Shown here: piece after piece, positions 52,570 through 61,459 of the stretch
Layout: every line of letters begins with the position of its first letter
Position numbering within the stretch: the stretch's first letter is position 1
Assembly (NCBI RefSeq): GCF_032051675.1
Contig: NZ_CP116968.1
Location: forward strand, 3,224,001-3,288,000
Length of the DNA stretch: 64,000 bases
Direction of reading: 5' to 3'
DNA from: Candidatus Nitrospira neomarina
Lineage (GTDB): Bacteria > Nitrospirota > Nitrospiria > Nitrospirales > UBA8639
The notes under the pieces: generated by a model
What the model was told of the DNA's origin: nothing
The model's input: the letters and a program-made list of their open reading frames with translations, nothing else
Databases searched by the model: none
Made by a program: the position numbers and the translations under genes

Positions 52570-54360
52570 ATGCTTTCGACCGTAACTGGAAAAGTTCAAA
52601 TCCTTCCAGACAGCGTGTCATGTCGTATTGCCGCAGGAGAAGTGGTTGAACGACCAGCCTCCGTGGTGAAGGAACTGGTCGATAACAGCCTGGATGCTGG
52701 CAGCACGTTGATCACCGTAGAGGTCGAAGAAGGTGGTCGACGTGTCATTCGCGTCATCGATAATGGGACAGGCATGACGCGAATGGATGCCCAACTGGCC
52801 TGTCAACGTTTTGCAACCAGCAAACTTCGATCCGAAGACGATCTCTTGACACTCATGACGCTGGGATTCCGAGGGGAAGCTCTTCCCAGCATTGCCTCCA
52901 TTTCTCATTTTTGCTTGAAGACCGTTCCACGCGATAGCACGCTTGGCACCCAAACACAGTCCACGGGAGGCGTGACATGGGAGGTTCAAGACTATACCGG
53001 ACCTCAAGGCACTCAAGTGGAGGTGCGTGATCTCTTTTTTAATACTCCAGGACGGCTGAAATTTCTCAAGACCGTTCCCACTGAATTTTCTAAAATCTGT
53101 TATGTCGTCCAACAGGCGGCAGCCGTGCATCCAGAGATCCACTTTCGATTACGCCACCAGAACCATAAGGTGCTGGAGTACCCCGCCGTGTCCTCGCTGC
53201 AAGATCGATTATTACAGATCTACGGACCAGACTTCCTTGAGCGCTTTCTCCCCGTCACCTATAACGCTGGTTCATTTCAACTCACGGGGTATACGGTCAG
53301 TCCTCACCATGCACGGGCGTCTCGTGCGCCACAGGAAATTTTTGTCAATGGACGCCCTATAAAAAATTCGACCATATCCCATGCGGTGCTTGAAGCCTAC
53401 GGATCATTTTTACCAAAAGGGAAACATCCACAATTTACTGTATTTATCCATCTTGATCCCCAGTCAATCGATATCAATGTCCACCCGACGAAACGGGAGA
53501 TTCGCTTCTCCCATCCAGAATTCATTCATACAAGCGTTCTTCGTGGGATCAAAGCTCTCTTTTTCACGCACCCCTCATCCGATAGCCCCGCCGATGAACA
53601 AAAGGAAAAGACTGGCCCAATTCCTCATTCTGCCAGGCCATCATCTGGGTCACTCACCGTCGCCCCGGCTCCATTCCAGCCTGTTTCTGTATTCCCTGGG
53701 GGCGGCACCAATCGACATCCCACTCTTTCTCTATTTGTCCAGGAACCGCCTGCTATCTATACGGACAGAGAGCAGCCATACGATGTCTATCCTCTTGGGC
53801 AGATTCATCACACGTATCTTCTCGGACAAATCGATCAAGACCTATTCATCGTCGATCAACACACAGCCCATGAACGGGTTCGTTTTGAGAGACTGCTTCG
53901 GTCATGGAAGAAAAAAGAAATTCTTCAACAACCCTTACTCATTCCTGAGCCGGTTGAACTTCTGCCACACCAGGGAGAATTATTGGAAGAATGGCTGCCC
54001 CTCCTGGGTCAGGCGGGATTGGAGGTGGAGCGATTTGGCACCACATCGTATGTGGTGCGAGCCATCCCAGCCATACTAGGAAATATTTCCGTTGGTCCCT
54101 TGGTCCTGGAATTGTTGGATGAACTCTCAGAATGGCAATCAACAGATCTGCTGGACAACACGATTAAACCCATTCTGGCTACCATGGCCTGTCAAAGTGC
54201 CGTTCAAGCCGGACGACCCATGACGCAACCTGAAATCACCATCCTTTTACAGGACTGGGCACAGGAAAATTTTCCCATGACTTGTCCTCACGGAAGGCGA
54301 GTGGCTGTACGACATTCCTTGGAAGATTTGCACACCATATTTGCCCGTCCATTAAAATAA
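52570..54360 (+). CDS. mutL: DNA mismatch-repair protein MutL
   Basis: The 596-residue product has the GHKL ATPase in its N-terminus: ELVDNSLDAGST, DNGTGM, and TLGFRGEALPSIASI. A disordered Pro-rich linker (about 330-400) is followed by a dimerisation domain. DQHTAHERVRFE near residues 437-448 fits the endonuclease motif DQHA-x2-E-x4-E with Ala changed to Thr, and CPHGRR near the end matches the zinc-site motif. The protein is therefore likely a nicking endonuclease, as in bacteria without MutH. Confidence 0.95.
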   Translation: MLSTVTGKVQILPDSVSCRIAAGEVVERPASVVKELVDNSLDAGSTLITVEVEEGGRRVIRVIDNGTGMTRMDAQLACQRFATSKLRSEDDLLTLMTLGFRGEALPSIASISHFCLKTVPRDSTLGTQTQSTGGVTWEVQDYTGPQGTQVEVRDLFFNTPGRLKFLKTVPTEFSKICYVVQQAAAVHPEIHFRLRHQNHKVLEYPAVSSLQDRLLQIYGPDFLERFLPVTYNAGSFQLTGYTVSPHHARASRAPQEIFVNGRPIKNSTISHAVLEAYGSFLPKGKHPQFTVFIHLDPQSIDINVHPTKREIRFSHPEFIHTSVLRGIKALFFTHPSSDSPADEQKEKTGPIPHSARPSSGSLTVAPAPFQPVSVFPGGGTNRHPTLSLFVQEPPAIYTDREQPYDVYPLGQIHHTYLLGQIDQDLFIVDQHTAHERVRFERLLRSWKKKEILQQPLLIPEPVELLPHQGELLEEWLPLLGQAGLEVERFGTTSYVVRAIPAILGNISVGPLVLELLDELSEWQSTDLLDNTIKPILATMACQSAVQAGRPMTQPEITILLQDWAQENFPMTCPHGRRVAVRHSLEDLHTIFARPLK

Positions 54361-54380
54361 TTTTCATTCGTTGATGGTTC

Positions 54381-55406
54381 ATGAAACAAGCCGACATCAT
54401 CTCAGCATGGAAACCCGTCGTCGCCATTGCGGGACCCACCGCAATCGGAAAAAGCCGTATCGGAATTGAAGTCGCTAAAATTCTCAACACGGAAATTTTA
54501 ACGGCAGACTCACGACAGGTTTATCGTGGCATGGACATCGGCACCGACAAACCCTCATTAGCCGAGCAACAAAATATTCCGCATCGGTTAATTGATCTCG
54601 TCGATCCCGACCAATCCTTTAACGCCGGTGACTTCAGGCGTCACGCTATCCTAGACATTGCCCGCCTGCATCGCTTGGGTCTCCTGCCTCTTGTCATCGG
54701 AGGTACCGGGCTCTATATCCGAGCCCTCTTACGGGGTCTTTGCCCTGGTCCACCGGCTAATTGGCTGATTCGGAGTGAATTAGCCCAAGAAGCCAAATTG
54801 CAGGGACCCGCTTTTCTTTATGAAAAGCTTCAACAAGTGGATCCCGAACTCGCACAACGGCTACATCCCAATGACCAGCCCAAGGTCCAGCGCGGCCTTG
54901 AAGTGTATCGCATTCTTGGCGCGCCCCTATCGGTCATCCAGCAACAACACCGATTTGACGAAGCGCCATATCCCTATTTATTCATTGGGCTCACCATGAA
55001 ACGCCAGACCCTCTATCAGCGAATAGAAACCCGCGTCGATTGGGAAATTCAAAAAGGGCTTGTGGAAGAAACACATTCCCTCATGAAGCAAGGATTTCCT
55101 CGAGAACTCGGTTCCATGAAAGGGCTGGGCTATCGACAATTTTCAGGATTTTTAGCAGGGAACTATTCTTATGAAGAGGCTGTGCGATTATTAAAACGCG
55201 ATACCCGTCACTTCGCCAAACGACAAATGACCTGGTTTCAGAAAGAATCTGAGATCCAGTGGATAACATTGGATGAGTCAGACATCCCTGATCGAGCGGC
55301 CGCCAAAATCGTGGACCATATCAATCAGTTTCTCTCTACCTTCGAAAATTTACCCCTTCCTGCGGAAGCAACGTCCCATTTAAAATCCACTCAATCGTCG
55401 GGTTAA
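54381..55406 (+). CDS. miaA: tRNA dimethylallyltransferase MiaA
   Basis: MiaA adds an isopentenyl group to A37 of tRNAs that read UNN codons. The 341-residue product has the P-loop GPTAIGKSRIG at residues 18-28, the DSRQVYRGMDIGT segment with the catalytic Asp, and LVIGGTGLYIRALLRG. It starts 20 bp after mutL; mutL-miaA pairs are very common. A C-terminal tail of about 30 residues (FLSTFENLPLPAEAT and on) extends beyond the core. Confidence 0.95.
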   Translation: MKQADIISAWKPVVAIAGPTAIGKSRIGIEVAKILNTEILTADSRQVYRGMDIGTDKPSLAEQQNIPHRLIDLVDPDQSFNAGDFRRHAILDIARLHRLGLLPLVIGGTGLYIRALLRGLCPGPPANWLIRSELAQEAKLQGPAFLYEKLQQVDPELAQRLHPNDQPKVQRGLEVYRILGAPLSVIQQQHRFDEAPYPYLFIGLTMKRQTLYQRIETRVDWEIQKGLVEETHSLMKQGFPRELGSMKGLGYRQFSGFLAGNYSYEEAVRLLKRDTRHFAKRQMTWFQKESEIQWITLDESDIPDRAAAKIVDHINQFLSTFENLPLPAEATSHLKSTQSSG

Positions 55407-55542
55407 CCATACAGGACCATTCATGATAGAATGCGGGAAATTTCGTTCCGTTGAGACCTAAAGACTCCCCGTTAGTTGGGGTCAAATCAGCATTCCACCA
55501 AAACCACATGCCTTTCCCCTTTAAACAGAGAGACCCTTTCAC

Positions 55543-56481
55543 ATGACGGAGAACGAGGAAGCGAAGACTAAACGGCCCTCTTTACGTACCCAAAAAGCAC
55601 AAATCGGGATTATCGGAGGCAGTGGATTATATGAAATGGACGGGTTTACCAATCTCAAAGAGGTCAGGATGGCCACCCCGTTTGGGAAGCCTTCTGACGC
55701 CATTATGTTGGGAACCTTGCATGGCATGCGAGTCGCCTTTTTGGCTCGTCACGGTCGAGGGCACCGCACGCTACCTTCCGCCATAAATTATCGCGCAAAT
55801 ATTCATGCCCTCAAAGCCCTTGGTGTAACGCGGATATTTTCCATCAGTGCGGTGGGAAGCATGAAGGAATCCATTCGACCGGGGGACTTTGTCCTACCTG
55901 ATCAATTCATTGACCGAACCACTCAACGTGCCAATACGTTTTTCGACCAGGGGATTGTCGCACATGTGGCTTTTGCAGATCCCCTGTGTGGGACCCTATC
56001 GAGTGTGTTAGAAAAGGCTAGCCTTGGAGTCTCCGTTACGGTACACCGTCCGGGAACATACCTCTGCATAGAAGGCCCACAATTCTCCAGTCGAGCAGAA
56101 TCGTTTCTCTACCGGCAATGGGGCGTTGATGTCATCGGGATGACAAATATTCCAGAAGCCAAATTGGCTCGTGAAGCCGAAATTTGCTATGCCACACTTG
56201 CGCTGGTCACGGATTATGATTGCTGGCACGAGACGGAAGATGCGGTTTCCGTTGGAGCCATTTTATCTATCATGCATCAAAATGTCGAAACCGCTAAAAT
56301 CGTTTTGCGGCACGCGCTAGAACTTGCAAAAGATCTTGGACCTTGCTCTTGTCAGACCGCATTGGAACACGCCGTCATCACTCCGCTCAATCGAATCAGT
56401 CCGGCCTTGCGAAAGCGGTATCAGCTTCTGTTACGGCGTCATTTATTATCGACCACCCTACACTCCAAAAAAAGGGCCTAA
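55543..56481 (+). CDS. mtnP: S-methyl-5'-thioadenosine phosphorylase
   Basis: MtnP splits methylthioadenosine into adenine and methylthioribose-1-phosphate. The 312-residue product has the phosphate-binding GIIGGSGLYEM, LARHGRGHRTLPSAINYRAN, and the substrate-binding GMTNIPEAKLAREAEICYA, typical of MtnP rather than purine nucleoside phosphorylase. DYDCWH near residue 225 also supports MtnP. It ends five bases before the PfkB gene, suggesting a shared salvage function. It extends about 25 residues before and after the family core. Confidence 0.93.
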   Translation: MTENEEAKTKRPSLRTQKAQIGIIGGSGLYEMDGFTNLKEVRMATPFGKPSDAIMLGTLHGMRVAFLARHGRGHRTLPSAINYRANIHALKALGVTRIFSISAVGSMKESIRPGDFVLPDQFIDRTTQRANTFFDQGIVAHVAFADPLCGTLSSVLEKASLGVSVTVHRPGTYLCIEGPQFSSRAESFLYRQWGVDVIGMTNIPEAKLAREAEICYATLALVTDYDCWHETEDAVSVGAILSIMHQNVETAKIVLRHALELAKDLGPCSCQTALEHAVITPLNRISPALRKRYQLLLRRHLLSTTLHSKKRA

Positions 56482-56486
56482 TCATT

Positions 56487-57401
56487 ATGGGTAATTTATT
56501 AGTAGTTGGATCCGTTGCTTTTGATTCTGTACGAACGCCGTTTGGCGAAGCCTCCAATGTGCTGGGAGGATCCGCCACGTATTTTTCCACTTCGGCCAGT
56601 TTTTTTACAGATGTGAATCTCATTGCGGTCGTTGGTGAAGACTTTCCAAAAGAACATCTCGATTTTCTGCACAGTCGGGGTATCAATCTGGACGGATTAG
56701 AACAACGACCTGGAAAAACTTTTCGCTGGCGGGGAGAATATTCCTATCAACTCAACGAAGCTCAAACCCTGGAAACTCATCTCAATGTTCTGGAAACGTT
56801 TCGCCCGAAAATTCCCGACAGCTACCTCACGCCATCCGCCTTGTTTCTGGGCAACATCGATCCAGAATTACAACTGGATGTCCTGAACCAAGTGAAGCGC
56901 CCATCTATCGTGGCCTGCGATACCATGAACTTTTGGATTGAGGGGAAGAGGGAAGCGTTATGGAAAGTTCTTGAACATATCGATATTCTCGTCATAAATG
57001 ACGGAGAGGCCCGTGCATTGGGCAATGACGCCAATCTCGTCCAGGTGGCGAAACGGATCTTATCGCGCGGTCCCAAAACCCTGATTATTAAACGCGGAGA
57101 ATATGGCGTTTTAATGTTTCATCAACAGGAAATTTTCGGGGCTCCAGCCTATCCGCTGGAAGCGGTAAAGGATCCAACCGGCGCAGGCGACACTTTTGCC
57201 GGCGGCTTTATGGGGTACCTTTCTGCTACAGAAAATTACTCCCAAGCTGGGCTCCGACAGGCCATCATTTTTGGAAGTGTCATGGCGTCCTTCAATGTGG
57301 AGGAATTCAGCCTGGACCGACTGAGGCATTTAACCCGCGAAGAAATTGACAAGCGATTTACATCGTTTAAACATCTGACTCATTTTGAAGATTTGTCATA
57401 G
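56487..57401 (+). CDS. PfkB-family sugar or nucleoside kinase
   Basis: The start at 56487 gives MGNLLVVGSVAFDSV; the frame is open upstream into mtnP but that is overlap. The 304-residue product has the ribokinase fold: the N-terminal GSVAFDSV and LGGSATYFSTSASFF, the lid strands (KTFRWRGEYSY), and the C-terminal signature DPTGAGDTFAGGFMGYL with the catalytic Asp. The substrate is not predictable. Coupling to mtnP suggests a nucleoside or thioribose-related compound. Confidence 0.9.
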   Translation: MGNLLVVGSVAFDSVRTPFGEASNVLGGSATYFSTSASFFTDVNLIAVVGEDFPKEHLDFLHSRGINLDGLEQRPGKTFRWRGEYSYQLNEAQTLETHLNVLETFRPKIPDSYLTPSALFLGNIDPELQLDVLNQVKRPSIVACDTMNFWIEGKREALWKVLEHIDILVINDGEARALGNDANLVQVAKRILSRGPKTLIIKRGEYGVLMFHQQEIFGAPAYPLEAVKDPTGAGDTFAGGFMGYLSATENYSQAGLRQAIIFGSVMASFNVEEFSLDRLRHLTREEIDKRFTSFKHLTHFEDLS

Positions 57402-57504
57402 GACTCAGGATTTCGGAAGGCACACCTTTTACATGACGTGTGCCTTCCCATGACAAGTCAATCACATGAATACCGGAAAGGCCTTTCCCATTCAGGATAA
57501 CGCC

Positions 57505-58383
57505 ATGGAAACTCTTGGGGGATTATTCCGACAGACCCGGGAACGACAACGTTTATCTTTGGAGCAGATCGCTTCCAGAACTCGCATTCAACAACACCAC
57601 CTTCACGCACTTGAGGAGGAGGATTTCGCAAGCCTACCGGCCAAAGTGTTCGTCAAAGGATTCGTTCGTTCATATGCACGTGCGTTGGGACTGGATGAAG
57701 AAAATGCCATTCAGCTTTTCCTAACCTCCTCTAGCAATTTCTACGATCGCACCCAAGAAGAGGAACAACACATTCAAGTCACCTTACAAGCAGCCCATCG
57801 TAAACGATTCAATTGGAATTTTGTGGTCATACTGTTTCTCGCCCTTGGTGGAATTCTCTTTTATCTGCTACCCGATCAGCAGGAACCCCTTCCACCCGCA
57901 TCTGAATTCGAAACCTCTTTACCCAGCAATGAGATCCAGAAGGAAGTCATACTCGAGCCCGCAACCCCCATCGAAGAATTACCCGCCAGTGTTTCAACAG
58001 AAGCCCCTGTCCACACCGAGGAACTACAGCTCACTTCTCCTCCCCCATCCGGTATAACACCTTCGCCGCCACCCCCTGAGCCTCGACCGATATCCCCGAC
58101 CTTGCCTGCTTCTCCCATTCCTGAGAAGACCGCAGGGACCGATGGAACCCTGGTCCTGGAAATCGAAGCCACTCAACTGACTTGGGTGGTAGTGCAGTCT
58201 GATAATCAGGATCCGCATGAGGCCCTATTACAACCGGGACAAAAAAGCACCTGGAAGGCGAATACACAATACTTGCTTACACTAGGGAACGCTGCCGGGG
58301 TGGTCATCCGCCTTAATGGAGAGCCACAAGGACCATTTGGAAAGCCAGGTCAGGTGGTCAGAGACATTCGCTTGAAGCCCTGA
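57505..58383 (+). CDS. rodZ: RodZ-like cell-shape protein
   Basis: The ATG at 57505 has AGGA eight bases upstream and gives METLGGLFRQTRERQRLSLE, the usual RodZ N-terminus; an ATG at 57466 would add 13 residues. The product (about 292 residues) has a cytoplasmic helix-turn-helix (RLSLEQIASRTRIQQHHLHA), a single membrane helix near residues 104-122 (FVVILFLALGGILFYLL), a Pro/Glu-rich periplasmic spacer and a C-terminal DUF4115 beta domain. RodZ links MreB filaments to peptidoglycan synthesis. Confidence 0.9.
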   Translation: METLGGLFRQTRERQRLSLEQIASRTRIQQHHLHALEEEDFASLPAKVFVKGFVRSYARALGLDEENAIQLFLTSSSNFYDRTQEEEQHIQVTLQAAHRKRFNWNFVVILFLALGGILFYLLPDQQEPLPPASEFETSLPSNEIQKEVILEPATPIEELPASVSTEAPVHTEELQLTSPPPSGITPSPPPPEPRPISPTLPASPIPEKTAGTDGTLVLEIEATQLTWVVVQSDNQDPHEALLQPGQKSTWKANTQYLLTLGNAAGVVIRLNGEPQGPFGKPGQVVRDIRLKP

Positions 58384-58771
58384 TCTCACAAAACGAATGC
58401 CAAGGACTCCACATAATCTTCCTCCCTGTCACCTTCCAAAATTTCCCTAAATTCGCACTCGCGTTATTTTCTTGATAAAGGTTATAAAACCTTATTCCTG
58501 GCTATTGCACCATTCTCAAATGTTCGAGTGGAGTGGCTCGTCAATCTTATGTCCACAATCACATTCACCTTCTTGACAGTCTAAAAAAGTGATTGATATG
58601 ATGACGGAGTTTGGGTGGCCTAAAGGCAACCTATCTTATAAATATGTTATGATTATGAATAAGTTAGGTGCCTTCAAACGGCACCACTCCGAAGAAGAAA
58701 AAAGGGGAAGCGATAATGCACCCTCATGCTTTTTACGGTCTCATCAACTCTGTTTAACCTAGGAGGCTTAC
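58384..58771 (+). other. Long leader and control region of the cytochrome c gene
   Basis: This 388-bp gap holds a perfect inverted repeat AAGGTT-ATAA-AACCTT at 58478-58493, a strong promoter (58573-58602, listed separately) and, in the predicted leader, a GGTGCC/GGCACC hairpin with a seven-base loop at 58667-58685. No ORF is supported. The region is AT-rich around the promoter and suggests regulated expression. Confidence 0.6.
58573..58602 (+). promoter_or_regulatory. Sigma70-like promoter of the cytochrome c gene
   Basis: TTGACA at 58573-58578 and TATGAT at 58597-58602 (one mismatch) are separated by 18 bp. The predicted transcript begins near 58609 and has a leader of about 160 nt before the ATG at 58772. 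Confidence 0.7.
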
Positions 58772-59230
58772 ATGACGTTTTCGATGAAAGTGCTTGGAAC
58801 CTTAACCGCTGCCATGTTTTTGACCACGGGCTTGGCCATTGCCGGACCAGAAAAAGATCCTTTACCATCCCGTGTTCCCGCTGATAAACGGAGTGAAGCT
58901 AAAAAAGATAAAACAGACTTATACTCCAAGGCCGAAGATGCTCCGCCTGAGATTGTAGCGGAAGGAAAAGCTTTGTATGAGGGAAAAGGGACTTGCATTA
59001 ACTGCCACGGCAAAGAAGGCAATGGGCAAGGTCCGGCAGGAGCCGTCTTAAATCCGGGTCCCCGCGATTTCACCAATTGTAAATTTCACAAGAAACGGAA
59101 AGATGGCGAACTCATGTGGGTCATCAAGAATGGTAGCCCGGGCACAGGCATGGTTCCCTTAGTCCCAGCCACTATCAACGAAGAAGAAGCCTGGAAGATC
59201 ATTGCGTACGAAAGAAGTTTCTGCAAATAA
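58772..59230 (+). CDS. Monohaem cytochrome c, exported
   Basis: The 152-residue product has a signal peptide (MKVLGTLTAAMFLTTGLAIA), a charged Lys/Asp-rich spacer of about 40 residues, then a class-I cytochrome c domain. The haem-attachment site is CINCHGKEG, and the axial Met is probably the one in GSPGTGMVPLVPATI. It ends AYERSFCK. It would carry electrons in the periplasm, plausibly in the respiratory chain. TAGGAGG is six bases before the ATG, and a very strong terminator follows, so it is a single-gene, probably highly expressed unit. Confidence 0.94.
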   Translation: MTFSMKVLGTLTAAMFLTTGLAIAGPEKDPLPSRVPADKRSEAKKDKTDLYSKAEDAPPEIVAEGKALYEGKGTCINCHGKEGNGQGPAGAVLNPGPRDFTNCKFHKKRKDGELMWVIKNGSPGTGMVPLVPATINEEEAWKIIAYERSFCK

Positions 59231-59252
59231 TAGTAGTAGGTATCTTCATGAA

Positions 59253-59289
59253 AACCCCCGCTGGGCTTGACCGGCGGGGGTTTTTTTTT
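59253..59289 (+). terminator. Rho-independent terminator of the cytochrome c gene
   Basis: AACCCCCGC (59253-59261) pairs with GCGGGGGTT (59274-59282), closing a twelve-base loop; nine T residues (59281-59289) follow. Confidence 0.95.
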
Positions 59290-59427
59290 GAGAAAAGCCT
59301 TACCCCTGCCAATAATGACGGTTCCCCGTTGACACCATTCAAATCCCTTGACTAGACTCAATGTGGTAGAAGGTAACTTTACCACTATTCGTCAATCAAA
59401 TTTTTAGTGTAAGGAGAGCATAATCAT

Positions 59428-59631
59428 ATGGCTAAACGACGATCACTTCAGGAGGACGCAACCTCTCTAAAAGCCAAGGTCACGAAATCCCTAGCCAGTA
59501 GCGACAATCCTGAGGGAGATTCAGCCATTCGGTCATTACGAAAACGATTACGACGGGTGCAACGGAAGGTCCGAACCGCTAAGCGGCGAGAGGAACACCG
59601 AAAATCAAAGAAAGTCGGGGCAGAGGCCTAA
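59428..59631 (+). CDS. Small basic protein of unknown function
   Basis: The 67-residue product is soluble and very basic (Arg/Lys in LRKRLRRVQRKVRTAKRREE), with a predicted long helix in its C-terminal half. It may bind RNA or DNA, for example as a ribosome-associated factor, but no family is recognised. AAGGAG lies about ten bases before the ATG. The HEAT-repeat gene follows 43 bp later and is probably cotranscribed. Confidence 0.7.
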   Translation: MAKRRSLQEDATSLKAKVTKSLASSDNPEGDSAIRSLRKRLRRVQRKVRTAKRREEHRKSKKVGAEA

Positions 59632-59674
59632 GGTTCTGCAATCGATCCTGAAGAGAATGTGGAGGAATTAAGTG

Positions 59675-60544
59675 ATGCGAGACGACCAAAATAATATCGA
59701 TGATGCATTTTCAGATCAAACGGAGGAGTTTGTATCGCTGGAAGGTAAGACAACCCTGCCTCAAGACGAACTAGTGGATGAAGTCTCAGAAGCCATCACG
59801 GCAGAAGCAGATGAAGAAACAGCCGACACCGTCGCCTCTGCTGAAACCGAAGAAGGCGTTGAACCAGAAGAAGAGTTGGTCGAAGAGCAGGTTAAAGATG
59901 AAATCGATATTCAGATCGATCTCTTAAATGACTCCGAATGGGTCGTCCGACGTGAAGCAGTCATTACCCTTGGCGAAATGGGCGATGAACGCTGTGTCGA
60001 GCCTCTCGTTCGGTGCCTTCGAGACGGGGATTGGCAGGTTCGGGATGCCGCAGTTGAAGCCATTGCCATGATTGGGTCACCAGCCGTGGACCTTCTCCTT
60101 CGCTATATACGAGACTACGATGCTCGGAAATCAGTGATCAAAGCGTTGGGGAAGATCAATGATGAACGAGTCCTTGATCCGTTAATTTCGATGCTTCACA
60201 ATGATGAATTTAAGGACGATGCGACCTGGGCGCTTGCAGAACTTGGACAACCCGCTGTTGGACGGTTACTCGAATGCCTCAAGAATCAAGATGAAGTGAT
60301 TAGAAAACAGGCCATCCTGGCTCTCGGAGAAATTAAGGATGCCAGTTGCGTGGATTTATTGATCGAACGCTTGCAAGACCCTGACTGGTTCATCCGACTC
60401 TCGTCAGCAGCCGCGCTAGAAAAAATCGGAGATCCTCGTGGCCGTGAGGCGATCAAACCCTTGATGAAAGACCCCGATCTGGTTGTGCGCTTACGCATCG
60501 AACGCATGTTGGCAGCATGGAAAAAGCAGGCTGTCACGGCTTAA
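59675..60544 (+). CDS. HEAT-repeat protein
   Basis: The product (289 residues from the ATG at 59675; GGAGGA eight bases upstream) has a very acidic N-terminal third (residues 1-85, rich in Glu/Asp/Ala/Val) followed by six or so HEAT/PBS-lyase-like repeats of about 30 residues: NDSEWVVRREAVITLGEMGD, GDWQVRDAAVEAIAMIGSPA, KSVIKALGKINDERVLDPLI and so on. Such superhelical proteins mediate protein-protein contacts. The acidic tail next to the basic small protein encoded just upstream suggests they may interact. Confidence 0.88.
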   Translation: MRDDQNNIDDAFSDQTEEFVSLEGKTTLPQDELVDEVSEAITAEADEETADTVASAETEEGVEPEEELVEEQVKDEIDIQIDLLNDSEWVVRREAVITLGEMGDERCVEPLVRCLRDGDWQVRDAAVEAIAMIGSPAVDLLLRYIRDYDARKSVIKALGKINDERVLDPLISMLHNDEFKDDATWALAELGQPAVGRLLECLKNQDEVIRKQAILALGEIKDASCVDLLIERLQDPDWFIRLSSAAALEKIGDPRGREAIKPLMKDPDLVVRLRIERMLAAWKKQAVTA

Positions 60545-60580
60545 ACCTTTTTAAAAGCCATCAGGGTTGCGAACAAACCT

Positions 60581-60616
60581 GAGCCCTCAATTGTCCGGAC
60601 AATTGAGGGCTCTTTT
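60581..60616. terminator. Bidirectional terminator, perfect palindrome
   Basis: GAGCCCTCAATTGTCC (60581-60596) is followed directly by its exact reverse complement (60597-60612), a 32-bp perfect palindrome with four T after it. It lies between convergent genes (plus strand ending 60544, minus strand ending 60772) and can serve both. Confidence 0.88.
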
Positions 60617-60771
60617 ATGGGATGAGTCCTATCACGTCTTCCTGCCAGGACGCTTACATCCACATAAGGCACCGACGAAGGGATGATCAGAAATGGACGA
60701 ATCCGGAATAATAAGATGGGGCTGAAAACAATAAAGAACGCAACCGGCGGCGGGCTATTTGAACGACTCAA

Positions 60772-61197
60772 TCAAGGCATAACGGATTGCAACTCTTGAC
60801 GAAGATCGTCCAACATGTGAGGAGGAAGGCTATGGCCTTGAGCCAGACTTTGCTGGGCCTCTCGAATTTTCTGTTTAATGATTTTGATTTTTTGCGCCAT
60901 GGGTCCTTGAGGGTCCAACTCAACCGCTTGATCTAAATGGTGAAGTGCACGTTCAAATTCCTCTGACGCTTCCTTGAAATGATGATCTAACAGATACGCT
61001 CTCCCTTCCAAAAAGCCATCTTTTGCTGCCAACATTTGTCTCTGCAAGTTGGTCTTCTGATCAAATCCAATCGTGTTCTCCAGGACTTGTCCCGACAAGT
61101 CTCGCAATCGTTGCTTCACCTCGTCCGGTTTTTGGCCTGTGTAATAACCCAATCCAAATACAATACCTAGCAGGATCAATATTCGTAAAACTTTCAT
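60772..61197 (-). CDS. Small membrane-anchored helical (TPR-like) protein
   Basis: The 141-residue product starts with a membrane helix or uncleaved signal (ILILLGIVFGLGYYTGQ, about residues 6-22) and continues as a helical domain whose central part (AKDGFLEGRAYLLDHHFKEA and EFERALHHLDQAVELDPQGP) looks like one or two TPR-type hairpins. It would project into the periplasm. GAGG lies six bases before the ATG. The family is not named. Confidence 0.7.
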   Translation of the reverse strand: MKVLRILILLGIVFGLGYYTGQKPDEVKQRLRDLSGQVLENTIGFDQKTNLQRQMLAAKDGFLEGRAYLLDHHFKEASEEFERALHHLDQAVELDPQGPMAQKIKIIKQKIREAQQSLAQGHSLPPHMLDDLRQELQSVMP

Positions 61198-61459
61198 AGT
61201 GGACCTCGCCGGCTCAAAATGCCTCCTGCTCTACCCTGATAGACATCGGCATTAGTTCACTCCATGAATAAGACTGGAAGGGAAACTCATACCGATCGAG
61301 GAGAAACCGATGAGACAGGAAATGATGCACCATACGTAAGTCGATGGTATCACTGCATTGCAGAAGGTACAACTCTGACATGGTTTCCTCCATGACCTTC
61401 TAAGCAAAGAGTCAGCCTACCGCGCATGAGCCGAAATTTTATAGAACACGATGAGAGAT

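Noticed and set aside
53381-54079. 232-codon plus-strand frame
   Set aside because: Inside mutL in another frame; composition rich in Ser, Phe and His, no homologue recognised.
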